The notes under the pieces are model-generated. The model was not told the origin of the DNA. It did not search any database and saw only the letters and a list, made by a program, of their open reading frames with translations. Source: Neocallimastix lanati (nom. inval.) (taxonomy: Eukaryota; Neocallimastigomycota; Neocallimastigomycetes; Neocallimastigales; Neocallimastigaceae). From it: a stretch of DNA of 64,000 nucleotides. The stretch is from assembly GCA_016946835.1 (NCBI GenBank), contig JACVTC010000050.1:1-64000 (forward strand). Direction: 5' to 3'. Below, one piece after another: positions 48,220 through 60,058 of this stretch (the stretch's first letter is position 1; every line of letters begins with the position of its first letter). The position numbers were made by a program, and so were the translations under genes.

Positions 48220-49263
48220 CTATTTAATCAATTCATTAATTTTAGGTAAAATTTCATCAAAATTATCCATAATGAAATAAAAATGATTTCCTGTCAACGT
48301 AATTACATTATTAATAGTAGATTCATTTCCAACGTTAATATGAATATTATTCCATATAGGATAATTTTCAGTACTATCAGAACAAATAAAATTAATTACA
48401 GGTACTGTTTTTGGAAATTTCATTCCTTGAGTCATTTTCAAATTATATTTGATTAATGAATATTCATTTTTGATTGATTCATTAAATTCATTTTGAGTTG
48501 ACATTACCCTAAACATTTCCATTTCTTCACCGGTATAATCAAATTTTTGATATAAAGAAGAAAATAATTCTTTCTCTTTATTATCAGATTTTACAAATTT
48601 ATCATTAATAAAGTTTAACTTATTCAAGATTCTATCATAATTATTAATGGTTTCAATTTCTGGTACAATGGTATCAAATCCGATAAATCCTGATATTTCG
48701 TCTGGATATTTATTAGACCAATACAATGAATATAATCCTCCTATAGAATGACCTACTAAATAATATTTTTCAATTTTAAGCTTGTCTTTTATAACATTAT
48801 GTAATTCTGATACTATATTATCAATAGTTCTTTCTTTTTCTACTCTGTCAGATAAGCCATAACCAAATGGTTCCATAGTTATTACTTTATATTTATCTGA
48901 AAAAGTTTCAGAAATAGGTTTATATTGAAGAACTGGTGAAGGTGAACCTAATCCTGGTATTATTACTAATACTTTTTCATTATGTTCACCATCAATATTA
49001 ATTACCATTTTATGATTGTTAACATCAATTTTTATTCCATAGTCATATTCTTTAGCTTTATATTTTTCATAAAGTTTTAAGGAACCAAAAAATAGTCCAT
49101 ATAATATTACTATACCTAAAAAAATTGATATAATAATTTTTACAGAATTAAAGTATTCTTTTTTAAGTAATTTTCTTTTTTTTTCAATTTTACTGGAACT
49201 ACTTGAATTACTTGAATCAAAGGTACTAACAGTATTACTTTTACTCATTAAATTCTCGCTCAT
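48220..49263 (-). CDS. Membrane-anchored alpha/beta hydrolase, intronless
   Basis: 347 residues. A Ser-rich N-tail and basic cluster (KIEKKRKLLKK) precede one membrane helix at ~42-62 (VKIIISIFLGIVILYGLFFG), giving a signal-anchor with the enzyme domain outside the cytosol. The fold motifs are VLVIIPGLGSPSP (oxyanion loop), ITMEPFGYGLSD, and the nucleophile elbow GHSIGG with Ser173. The acid is possibly Asp296 and the base His327 (TGNHFYFIMD). Substrate unknown; lipase, esterase or acyl-ester hydrolysis is likely for the family. The ATG at 49261-49263 is the only one upstream of the anchor. No introns, unlike the two other host genes here. The sequence style resembles Firmicutes hydrolases, so bacterial transfer is possible but untested. 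Confidence 0.88.
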   Translation of the reverse strand: MSENLMSKSNTVSTFDSSNSSSSSKIEKKRKLLKKEYFNSVKIIISIFLGIVILYGLFFGSLKLYEKYKAKEYDYGIKIDVNNHKMVINIDGEHNEKVLVIIPGLGSPSPVLQYKPISETFSDKYKVITMEPFGYGLSDRVEKERTIDNIVSELHNVIKDKLKIEKYYLVGHSIGGLYSLYWSNKYPDEISGFIGFDTIVPEIETINNYDRILNKLNFINDKFVKSDNKEKELFSSLYQKFDYTGEEMEMFRVMSTQNEFNESIKNEYSLIKYNLKMTQGMKFPKTVPVINFICSDSTENYPIWNNIHINVGNESTINNVITLTGNHFYFIMDNFDEILPKINELIK

Positions 49264-49930
49264 TTGGTTTTCATTTATTGTTTTATTTAGCTTATTTAAT
49301 TAGAATTTTTTTTTTTAAATATTATTATTAAATTGTTATACAATAAAATTAAATATATGTAAATATATAACAATTTAAATATAACTATTGTATATCTTTA
49401 TTTTATATATTTTTTATTTTTTATTTAATGTTCAAGTTTTGATTTTGATATTTATTATTTATTAATTCTCTATTATTTAATTTTATCATTTTATTTTAAA
49501 AAAAATATATACCATTTCTTTTTTTTTTTTTTTTTTTTAAAAAAAAATTAATTTAAAATATTTGAGTTTATTTATACAATAACTTATTTATTATTACTCG
49601 GTAAATCAAAATTGGGTTTAACATAAATCTATACTTTTTAATTATATTATATTATATCATGTGAATTTATGGCAGTTAAACTGTTAATCATTCCATTTTT
49701 TGTCAATATAATTTTATATTTAATAAAATTTTGAATCTTTTTTTTTTCATCAAATATGAAAACAGATATAATTAATGTAGATGATCAATATATTATAATA
49801 TTCTAAATTACATTAATAATATTAATATATAATATAATATCATCTTATTAATAATATTAAAATTTATTATAAAAAATTGACATACTTTCATAATTATCTT
49901 TAATATGTTTTATTGTATTTAGAAAAATAT

Positions 49931-49969
<39 letters not shown>

Positions 49970-50846
49970 AATCAAGGTAATAAAATAATTTATGGTGATT
50001 ATTATTATTATTTTAATTATATATAAAGAAAAAAAAGAAAAGTTTATTTTAAACAATATCTAACTATATTTAAAATACTATTTATCATTTAATTCTGTTT
50101 TATTTTTAATTCTATTTATTTATCATAATGAAAAATAACAAAAAAAAATAGTACAAAAAAGGAAAAAACCATAATATTTCATATGATGATGATTATTTTT
50201 TAATAAATTTAAAAATGTTCGTTATTTTTGACGAATAAATAACAAACAATTTTTGACGAATAAATAACAAACAATTTTGAATAGTACTTAACATTTTTTT
50301 TATTTATAACATTTATTATAATTAATGATTAATAATATTAATATACTATTAAGTAATGTAAAATGAAAATAAAACTATAATTATTAATTAATTACTTTGT
50401 TAATAATTACATAAAAATAGTTTGATAAATCATTAATTAATGATTTATAGTATGATTTAATGTAACTTGATATAAAATGGATTTATGTAATATCATATAT
50501 TCCTATAATATATAATAAATTAATGTAAACATAAAACTCATAGCATAATTTTATGGGGGAGGTTGCATTAAGCCAATTTTCACGTGATATATATAAATAT
50601 ATGGTTATAGCTAAATTATGCTACATAATATTATTTTATTGTATTATTTTATTATTTCAATTTTTAAATTAATTATTAAGTGAATAATTAAATAAATCAT
50701 ATAATTGTATAAATTTAATAAGCTTTATAAATTAAATTTTTGAATGACAGAATTCTGATTATTTCGTTTGGTTATTCCTCATTTCTTAATTATTTATTAT
50801 AAAATAATATTTATATTATAATATTTAAATCAGTTAAACAATCAAA
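49264..50846. other. AT-rich intergenic stretch
   Basis: Right arm of the 12-bp inverted repeat at 49608-49619, an A run at 49937-49968, and two tandem copies of a 25-bp unit (TTTTTGACGAATAAATAACA...) at ~50223-50273. A small GC-richer patch GGGGGAGGTTGCATTAAGCC at ~50556 may be an LTR or transposon end. No gene seen. Confidence 0.5.
50223..50273. repeat. Two tandem copies of a 25-bp unit
   Basis: TTTTTGACGAATAAATAACA plus AACAA is repeated twice head to tail. Confidence 0.8.
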
Positions 50847-51841
50847 CTACAAATTAATAGTATTACTTCTATCACATTTAGCATCAATTAACTTGGTTTC
50901 AATATTTTTGTAACGTTCAATTAAGACACTGATTTCATTAGCTTTATTTATTGCTCTTTTTTTATTTTCCAAATTCCTCTTATATTTCTTTGATAATCAT
51001 AATATGGTAAATGTTCAAGTTCATTTAATTTATCTATTAATTCATAATAAGATGTTTTTGTTGGAAATAAATTATTTAAATAACTATTGAGTGATTCTGC
51101 AATTATAATATTATTGTTACATGTATTAGCATTTTTTTTAATTTTTAAAATAATATTTTATATGTTTCTTGTTTTTTATTTTTTAATATTGCAAAAGAAG
51201 TAGTGTAAAAACTATCTAATTCTTTAGCGTAAGTTCTTTTAATAAATATTTGATAACTAAATTTAGGGGCAATAAAAAATGTATCATCAACAAATATATC
51301 ATCATTATATTCCCTAAATAATTTTACTTGAAAAAGGGATTGAAAAATTATTAAATTAGTATTTTTTGAATATCATAAAATTTTCATATCGCTTTGTTTT
51401 ATAATATTTAGATTCATTAGGAATTTCAGTAAATGTTGTTACATTGGATGGTAGTTTTTTATTTAAATTTCTTGATATTTGGGATTTAATTAAATTATAT
51501 TCTGGACATATAAATCTCATTTCTTTAGAAATTTTATTATATAGGAGTTTTATTTTTATACCAAAAGGAATTGAACTTTTTCAATTCTATCTTTAATTTT
51601 ATTATTCATTATAGATAGAGATACATCGTATTCTTTTTCAGGATGATTATGTGAATTATCATATTTTAAGATTTTTTTCTTATCATTTAAAATAATAAAA
51701 TATTTACATTTATTTCGGTATATAAACTTTGGAATTATCTTTTCATATATATGAAAAATTAAATTTATATTTTATATTAATAATAATTTATTTTTTTTCT
51801 TTGTTAGACTAACTTACATCAATAATTAGATTTTCTTCCAT
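50847..51841 (-). pseudogene. Broken MULE-type transposase with FLYWCH-like zinc finger
   Basis: On the minus strand: MEENLIID at 51841-51818, a GTAAGT donor, then from 51738 IIPKFIYRNKCKYFIILNDK and KYDNSHNHPEKEYD, which match the C-x-n-HNH end of a FLYWCH/WRKY-GCM1 zinc finger. Further on come ESKYYKTKRYENFMIF, LIIFQSLFQVKLFREYNDD, then DIFVDDTFFIAPKFSYQIFI (first catalytic Asp of the DDE domain) and FYTTSFAILKNKKQETYKIL. The C-terminal part reads SLNSYLNNLFPTKTSYYELI and DYQRNIRGIWKIKKRA. At least three frame changes and several stops separate these blocks, the second and third catalytic residues are not found, and no terminal inverted repeats were spotted. Dead copy of a Mutator-like DNA transposon. 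Confidence 0.65.
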
Positions 51842-51969
51842 TTCTATATTTTTATAAATATTTTTTAATAATATAATTTAAATTATTATATTAATTATCC
51901 AGTATTATTCTTAATACTAATTTTGAAAAATTAGTTTTTCAATTATTTGTAAAAAAAAATAAATAAATA

Positions 51970-53742
51970 AAGAATACAATAATATAAGTACAAGTATACA
52001 AAATAAAATAAAATAAAATAAATAGTAGAAATATGAATATAAAGTACAGATTGAATAAAATAAAATAAAATAAAAAAAAATAAATAGTAGAAATATGAAT
52101 ATAAAGTACAGATTGAATAAAATAAAATAATATAAAATAAATAGTAGAAATATGAATATAAAGTACAGATTGAATAAAATAAAATAATATAAAATAAATA
52201 GTAGAAATATGAATATAAAGTACAGATTGAATAAAATAAAATAAAATAAAATAAATAGTAGAAATATGAATATAAAGTACAGATTGAATAAAATAAAATA
52301 AAATAAATAGTAAAAATATGAATATAAAGTACAGATTGAATAAAATAAAATAAATAGTAGAAATATGAATATAAAGTACAGATTGAATAAAATAAAATAA
52401 AATAAAATAAATTGTAGAAATATGAATATAAAGTACAGATTGAATAAAATAAAATAAAATAAAATAAAATAAATAGTAGAAATATGAATATAAAGTACAG
52501 ATTGAATAAAATAAAATAAAATAAAATAAAATAAATAGTAAAAATATGAATGTAAAGTACAGATTTAATAAAATAAAATAAAATAAATATTGAATGTAAT
52601 AATATAAAAGTATAAGTATATAAAATAAAATAAAATAAATAGTAGAAATATGAATATAAAGTACAGATTGAATAAAATAAAATAAAATAAAATAAAATAA
52701 ATAGTAGAAATATGAATATAAAGTACAGATTGAATAAAATAAAATAAAATAAAATAAATAGTAGAAATATGAATATAAAGTACAGATTGAATAAAATAAA
52801 ATAATATAAAATAAAATAAATAGTAAAAATATGAATATAAAGTACAGATTGAATAAAATAAAATAAAATAAATATTGAATGTAATAATATAAAAGTATAA
52901 GTATATAAAATAAAATAAAATAAAATAAAATAAATAGTAGAAATATGAATATAAAGTACAGATTGAATAAAATAAAATAAAATAAAATAAATAGTAAAAA
53001 TATGAATGTAAAGTACAGATTTAATAAAATAAAATAAAATAAATATTGAATGTAATAATATAAAAGTATAAGTATATAAAATAAAATAAAATAAATAGTA
53101 GAAATATGAATATAAAGTACAGATTGAATAAAATAAAATAAAATAAAATAAATAGTAGAAATATGAATATAAAGTACAGATTGAATAAAATAAAATAAAA
53201 TAAAATAAAATAAATAGTAAAAATATGAATATAAAGTACAGATTGAATAAAATAAAATAAAATAAATATTGAATGTAATAATATAAAAGTATAAGTATAT
53301 AAAATAAAATAAAATAAAATAAAATAAATAGTAGAAATATGAATATAAAGTATAGATTGAATAAAATAAAATAAAATAAAATAAAATAAAATAAAATAAA
53401 TAGTAGAAATATGAATATAAAGTACAGATTGAATAAAATAAAATAAAATAAAATAAAATAAATAGTAAAAATATGAATATAAAGTACAGATTGAATAAAA
53501 TAAAATAAAATAAAATAAATAGTAGAAATATGAATATAAAGTATAGATTGAATAAAATAAAATAAAATAAATATTGAATGTAATAATATAAAAGTACAAG
53601 TATATAAAATAAAATAAAATAAAATAAATAGTAGAAATATGAATATAAAGTATAGATTGAATAAAATAAAAAAAAATAAAATAAATAGTAGAAATATGAA
53701 TATAAAGTACAGATTGAATAAAATAAAATAAAATAAAATAAA
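51970..53742. repeat. Minisatellite with ~50-75-bp unit, about 25 copies
   Basis: The unit is GTAGAAATATGAATATAAAG followed by TACAGATTGAATAAAAT and then a variable number of AAAAT pentamers. A second block (ATATTGAATGTAATAATATA plus AAAGTATAAGTATA) interrupts the array about five times at spacings of ~170-310 bp, giving a higher-order repeat. The minus-strand reading frame through it is a repeat shadow. Confidence 0.9.
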
Positions 53743-55110
53743 TATTTATTATTATTTTTTATTAAAGATTATTAAAGACAATTTATTTTTAAAAATAAAA
53801 TGTTTTATTTAATTATATATGTTAGAAACAAAAAAATCATTTATATTTAATGAAATTATTAACAATCAATAATATCGTTTTATATATTAAATTACATTAT
53901 TAATTGAATATAATAAAAATGTAAAAAATTTTCATTTCTAAAACGTAATATTCTTTAATAAAAACTAATATTTATTTTATTTTATTTTATTTTATTATAT
54001 CTTTATATATTTATATATGTTATAATTTATAATTATAATTAAATCTTTTATTATTTAAATTATACTTTTTATAATATTAATAATTAATTTGTATTATTTC
54101 AAAATGGTATATATTTAAAGAATACTTTTTTTCTTTATATTTATTCTTTGTATCAACGTTATTGTCATTTTTAATATTTATATTTATTATATTAATTAAT
54201 AAAAATGATTTAATAATATTAATAGTTTTATAAATTATTTATGTTTTTATTAATATTATTAAATCAAACTTCTTCCTTATAGAGATAAAACGAACCGAGT
54301 TATATCATAAGCAAATATATATGTTTTCCATTAATAAAATTTATATATTCTTATTTTATATAATAATTAATAATGTTTAATTAAAATAATAGTATTATTA
54401 ATTGTTAATATAAAATATTATTAATTTTTTAATTATTTATTATAAAGTACTAATTACTATTATTATTATTACTAATTATTATTAATTATTAATATTATTA
54501 TTTATTATTATTTATTATTAAGATATTATTATTGATTACTAATAATTATTGTAATATTAATTATTGGTTATTATTATCATAATTTTAAATAATATTACTA
54601 TATTAAAAGTTATTTAAAATATCAAACTATATCATGATATAATATTATTATGTGTCTTTTTACGCCACATTTATAAAATAAAATAAAATGAAAACTTTTT
54701 AAATGACTTTTAATATTTAAAAATGGCTTATAATATATAAAAGTTTATTAAAATTAATAACTATAATAATTATAATTTAATATAGATGACATTTTATATA
54801 TTCATTTTAATACTTCATAAAATAAAAATTTCAATAAATTTATATTTAATAATGCCATACAATATATATATAAAATAACTTTGAAATGCTATAAAATAAA
54901 AATCACTGAATTTTTTTTTAAAAGACCGGGATTAACGAGAGGGGAAGATAATAGGATCTCTTATCTCGCTCTTACACGTATTAGACTCTCAATGGAGTAA
55001 AATTACAATGAAGTCTTTCTAAAATACTATATTATTTAAAAAAAGATATATTAATATCCGTATTAATGAAAATAATAATTATAGTTATTATTTACTATTA
55101 TATTTACTTT
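53743..55110. other. AT-rich intergenic stretch with one GC-rich patch
   Basis: Only 54924-55018 stands out: GACCGGGATTAACGAGAGGG, then GGATCTCTTATCTCGCTC. It is ~95 bp of near-normal composition, possibly the tail of a SINE or LTR. Tandem TTA repeats lie at ~54460-54530. No gene seen. Confidence 0.45.
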
Positions 55111-55505
55111 TTTATTATTTATTATTTATTATTTATTATTTATTATTTATTATTTATTATTTATTATTTATTATTTATTATTTATTATTTATTATTTATT
55201 ATTTATTATTTATTATTTATTATTTATTATTTATTATTTATTATTTATTATTTATTATTTATTATTTATTATTTATTATTTATTATTTATTATTTATTAT
55301 TTATTATTTATTATTTATTATTTATTATTTATTATTTATTATTTATTATTTATTATTTATTATTTATTATCTATTATTTATTATTTATTATTTATTATTT
55401 AATTTATTATTTATTATTTATTATTATTTATATATTATTTATTATTTATTATTTATTATTTATTATTTATTATTTATTATCTATTATTTATTATTTATTA
55501 TTTAT
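55111..55505. repeat. Heptamer satellite (TTATTTA)n
   Basis: About 55 copies of TTATTTA with a handful of variants (CTATTTA, an inserted TTAA). The long apparent ORF here is a shadow of the repeat. Confidence 0.93.
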
Positions 55506-55856
55506 GGATCATTAATTATTACTTCTTTAAATTAATTATATATATTTCACTTTTAAGTAATGATTTTTTATTTTTTTTTTTTAATTTCCGGTGTGTTTTA
55601 AGCAATGAAATTTCTATGATATTTATTTATCTCTAAATAAAATAAACTAAACCTAAGAATTTTATTAAATTATAAAGTTTATTTTATTAACTATTGTTAT
55701 TTACTATATATATTTTTACTTTACTTATAACATTAATAAATTCTTTAATTAATATACTAATAATAATAAAAATTAGGCAATATCATTTTATATCTTATTA
55801 ATATATATTTTTTTTTTTTTTATTATTATTTTAAATATTTATACTTATAATAATAT

Positions 55857-56029
55857 TATTTTAAATATTTACTTTTTTAATAATATTTTTTGGAAAAATT
55901 TATATTTAAATATAATTATATTTATATTTAATAATAATTAATAAATAAAAAAAAATTCTAATAATTATATTTATATTTAAATATAAATTTTTCCAAAAAA
56001 TAATATTAAAAAAAGTAAATATTTAAAAT
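55857..56029. repeat. Foldback element with ~65-bp arms
   Basis: The left arm (55857-55924, from ATTTTAAATATTTACTTTTT through TTTTTTGGAAAAATTTATAT) is the near-exact inverse of 55963-56029, with a ~35-bp spacer. MITE-like or foldback repair product. Confidence 0.8.
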
Positions 56030-56032
56030 TAG

Positions 56033-56105
56033 TAATTTTTTTTTATTGGAATAATTATTAAGTGGAATAATTCCACTTAATAATTATTTCAATAAAAAAA
56101 AATTA
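56033..56105. repeat. Near-perfect palindrome with 36-bp arms
   Basis: Centred on base 56069 (AAGTGGAAT a ATTCCACTT). The arms extend to 56033 and 56105 with one mismatch. It lies three bases after the larger foldback. Confidence 0.85.
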
Positions 56106-57006
56106 ACAAAAATATATTTAATATATATATTTATTTATATATATATCTATTGAATATAAAATATACATTTTTTAAAATGATTCAAAATTAAGGTTTTATA
56201 GTTTAAATATAATTTAAATAATAGCTCTTTTTATAATAATCTATTTAAATCAATAATTGACTAATTTTTATATCAATAAATCAATATAATAATGTATATT
56301 TCATATTTTACCAAAAAAAAAAAATATATATTCATAGTTAATAAATATTATTATTTTATATTATTTAATAACCTTTTTTATTTTTTTTTTAAAATAATTT
56401 ATTTTACAATATTTAAATATATTTCTTGTAATAATAATTTATTTATTTAGAGTTTTATTAAACCTTAAATCAATTAAACTTGATTTTAATAAAAAAATAT
56501 ATTTAATATAATTATAAGATAGTATATATTATTCTTTTTTTATTGGTTTATTAGTAATTGAAAGATTTTAATTAAATTTAATGAAATAAAAAAAGTTTTG
56601 AGAGGTTTAGCTTAAACAAAACAAAATTAATAATGAATAATACATTAAAAGAAAAAAGTTTAAAAAAAGTATAATTAATCTTTTTTTTATGGTAATAACA
56701 AAAATACTATAAATAGTGAAATTTTTTCTTTTACGATTAAAATATTATCTTTTTGAATTTTTATTAAATTTATATAAAGGTAAGTATAAAAATAAAAATA
56801 AAAATAAAAATAAAAAAATTAAAATTAAAATTAAAATGAAGTATTGGAACAAATTTAGTCAAAATTTTGGTGCTTTTTTTTTTTTAAAAAAAAAAGCTTA
56901 TATTTATTTATTTATTATATTTAATGAGTATAATAAATTTTTATATAATTTTAATGAAAATACTTTTTTTTTACATAATGAAAATTATAAATAGTATTAA
57001 TTAAAA

Positions 57007-58379
57007 ATGAACACCAATTTTACGCTTTCTAATGGAAATAAAATGCCAGCTGTTGGTTTAGGAACTTGTAAGTAACTAAAAATAGATAAAAATAAAAACA
57101 AAAAAATGAAAAGATAGAACAATATTAAAAATATTGGTATAAATAATATAAAAATGTAATAATAATATGTTATATTTGTGTATTAAATTATCAACAATGA
57201 TATGAAATATAATAGGGAGATCTGAACCAGGAGTTGTTGGTAAAGCTGTTCTTGATGCCTTAAACAATGGTTATAAACACATTGATTGCGCATATGTTTG
57301 TAAATATATAATTATTCTTAAAAAAACATAAATATTAAGATAAATATATAAATTATATATATGTGGTTATTATTATTTTTATTCTAAAAATAATCGATTA
57401 TAAAATAATATATTTTTATACAATAAGATGTATCATTTTTTTTAATTTTTAATATAATTTATATTAATAAATAAAATGATATAGATTTAAATGAAAAGGA
57501 AGTTGGTGAGGCTTTTCACGAAGCTTTCACTACCGGAGGTATTAAACGTGAAGACATTTTCATTACTTCAAAATTATGGAACACTCGTCATACTCCAAAG
57601 GATGTCTTACCAGCTTTTGAGAAAACTCTTGCTGTAAATTTTTATAATAATTATAATAACAATAGTGATAATAATAATATATATAAATACATTTATAACT
57701 TATAATCGGATATATTTATTATTTTTAAAAAAAATATAAATTGATTACTAAATATATATAAATATATATATAGGATTTACAATTAGATTATTTAGATCTC
57801 TATTTAATTCATTGGCCAGTTTCTGTTGATCCAAATGGTGAAGATTTCAATACTGTTGAAAATCCAGTTCCAATTATTGATACCTGGAGAGAAATGGAAA
57901 AAATTTATGAAAGTGGTAAGGTTAAGGCCATTGGTGTTTGTAATTTTTCTATTAAATTATTAGAAGAACTTAACAAGGAAGCTAAAATTAAGCCATTAGT
58001 TCATCAATTTGAATTAAATCCATACCTTCCACAACCAAAGCTTGTTGAATATTGCCAAAAGAATAATATTCATGTTACTGCTTACAGTCCATTAGGTTCT
58101 GGTGGCGTTCCAAGTGTTTTAAAGGAACCAATTCTTGAAGAAATTGGTAAGAAATACAATAAAACTGCTGCTCAAGTTGCACTTTCTTGGAATGTTCAAC
58201 GTGGTATTACAGTTATTCCAAAATCAGTCCATACTCAACGTATTATTGAAAATTCACAAATTTTCAAGCTCGATCAAGCTGATATGGACAAAATTGCTAC
58301 CATTAAGACAAGACTTCGTACTTGTGATCCAGCTCTTTTCTTTAAAAAGGATATTTTCGAAGGTAGCTACTATGATTAA
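57007..58379 (+). CDS. Aldo/keto reductase (AKR superfamily), four exons
   Basis: Exons 57007-57067, 57216-57299, 57485-57633 and 57774-58379 join to exactly 300 codons (299 residues). The introns are GT-AG, 148-185 bp and AT-rich. The start [20 protein letters not shown] is the classic AKR N-terminus. The catalytic tetrad is complete: Asp44 and Tyr49 (HIDCAYVY), Lys78 (ITSKLW) and His111 (LIHWPV). GVCNFS and the NADPH-binding [18 protein letters not shown] are present. The C-terminus is [18 protein letters not shown]. Cytosolic NAD(P)H-dependent reduction of sugars or small aldehydes (xylose/aldose reductase type) is likely; the substrate cannot be fixed from sequence. It is about the usual length for the family, perhaps slightly short. 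AATAAA follows the stop at ~58385. Confidence 0.93.
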
Positions 58380-58682
58380 ATTTAAATAAAAAGAAATCAA
58401 AATAAGTATAAAAAAAAATGAAAAAAGTAAAAAAATAATAATAATAAAAAAATAAAATAAAATAGAAAAAAAAAAAAAAATAAGATAATAAAAATTCAAA
58501 ATTGAAAAATGGAATAAATGGTCCAATTCCATAAATCTATTAATTAATATTATAATTATATTTTTTATATATAATATTAATTTAAATAATTAATAATTAA
58601 TAAAATATATAAAACAATTACATAAAATTGCAATAAATTAAACTTTTAAAAAAAATTATGAAAAAGTAATGAACTATTTTAG

Positions 58683-58715
<33 letters not shown>

Positions 58716-58832
58716 CAATTATTATTCATTTTTTATTAATTTTTAATTTATTATAGTAAATTTTTATTATTTATTTTTTATATAATTTTATTTATTTTTC
58801 TATTATCATATATAAAAGTGCAACCAATGAAG

Positions 58833-58921
58833 ATCATAATTTTGTATCTTAAAATTATGATTAACATTGTGAAGTCAAAAATAATTATTATACTACAGTA
58901 TAATAATGCCCTTGTGAAGTC
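58833..58921 (+). ncRNA. Two perfect hairpins each followed by TTGTGAAGTC
   Basis: ATCATAATTTT/AAAATTATGAT (11 bp, loop gtatctt) at 58833-58861 is followed by TTGTGAAGTC at 58867-58876. ATTATTATACT/AGTATAATAAT (11 bp) at 58884-58907 is followed by TTGTGAAGTC at 58912-58921. The tag is identical and the stems differ. An ACA after each unit recalls H/ACA RNAs, but the stems are too short and lack pockets. Confidence 0.4.
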
Positions 58922-59403
58922 TTACAGATATTAATTAAATGAAACAAGAATACATTACACCATTATTTTATTTTATTTTATTTTGTGTTTTTTTTTATTT
59001 ATTTTTTTATTTTTTTTTTCTTTTTATTACATGTATTTTATCAAATATATTTAATTAATAAAGATGAAACAAGTTTGCTGCAGTTAAAAAAAAAATCATA
59101 TATAAAAATAAATAAATAAAGATTAAAGTTCGCAATAATTACTGCTATAAAAAAAAAATAAAAAAAATTCGATTATCATATGTATAAATATATAAATAAC
59201 CTTTAATAAGATTGTGATCTAATAGAATTATTTTCTGATATTATTAAAACGTCATCCTATGAGGAGCGTTCCTCCAGAAATGGTGTCTCTGATGGGGTAT
59301 TACTATCAACAATGATAGTTCATATAGATAATTAAAATTACTGATCGTTCTATAGGAGTTAGGAAATTTAATTTACCGATTTCATTTCATTTCTATTTCT
59401 ATT

Positions 59404-59453
59404 TTTGCTAATGATGGAACCTAAGATGTAGTGTTTCTGAGAGGATCAGCAAA
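59404..59453 (+). ncRNA. C/D-box-like small RNA candidate
   Basis: Terminal stem TTTGCT (59404) / AGCAAA (59448), C-like box ATGATGG at 59411, D box CTGA at 59437. The C box is one base off consensus, the guide interval is very short, and the D box is seven bases from the stem. Weak. Confidence 0.2.
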
Positions 59454-60058
59454 TAGTATAATAATAAAATTTTTTAATTATTTTTCAATTTATATGCAAT
59501 CTCAATCTTTTTATATAAATCGTAACTTTAGTTTATAAATCAATTATTCAATCAAAAGGCTTTTCTACACTATATTACTAACAATATTGTTTTGTTTTAT
59601 TTTTTCTCTTAAATCTTTAAAATTTTCTTTTCTGTATTATATGTATAAATATATATTTTACGGTTATATATATGTTATTATATCTTTCTATATAATTTTT
59701 TATTTTAGGTCTTTTAATTTTTATATCCTTTTACAATATCTTAACATATAAAAAAATAATAATAATAAGCAAATATTAATAATTATTTTACATTACATTT
59801 ATTGTTGAATAAATAATTATTTCCACTAATATTGTTTTTTTAATATATCTTAGGAAATTCAATTCTTGAGAAAAAATTAATTTTTATATTCGGTAAATTT
59901 AAATGTTAATATTTGATATATAATTCTTTGGTATACATTCCTTATAATCAATTTACATTTGTTAGAAATTAAGTCAGTTCTTTTTTCAACGAACGGACGC
60001 TTCTTGCTCAGTTAATACTACACCCTTCCATCGTGGTTTCTGCTGTTTCTGTAATCAT

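Larger units (their letters stand above)
55506..57006. other. AT-rich stretch upstream of the aldo/keto reductase
   Basis: Apart from the two foldbacks at 55857-56105, it shows only A/T runs and a small AAATA/AAATT repeat near 56780-56830. An ORF at 56716-56994 is Lys/Asn/Phe-rich, has no recognisable domain and is probably chance. Confidence 0.5.
58380..60058. other. Intergenic stretch with candidate small RNAs
   Basis: Beyond the two hairpin-tag units at 58833-58921 and the C/D-like motif at 59404-59453, there is a GC-richer patch at 59255-59310 (ATGAGGAGCGTTCCTCCAG) and T runs at 58684-58714 and 58985-59025. No protein gene is supported. Confidence 0.45.

Noticed and set aside
53021-53599. 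192-codon minus-strand frame rich in Tyr/Phe/Leu
   Set aside because: Produced by the minisatellite unit, whose pentamers contain no stop in this frame. No gene signal.
55066-55515. 149-codon frame of repeating Tyr-Leu-Leu-Phe-Ile-Ile
   Set aside because: A pure shadow of the (TTATTTA)n array.
56716-56994. 92-codon ORF upstream of the reductase
   Set aside because: Low-complexity Lys/Asn/Phe composition, no domain, and it overlaps the expected promoter of the next gene.
58833-58921. Calling the double hairpin an H/ACA snoRNA
   Set aside because: Stems are only 11 bp, with no internal pocket, and the hinge does not fit ANANNA at the right place.
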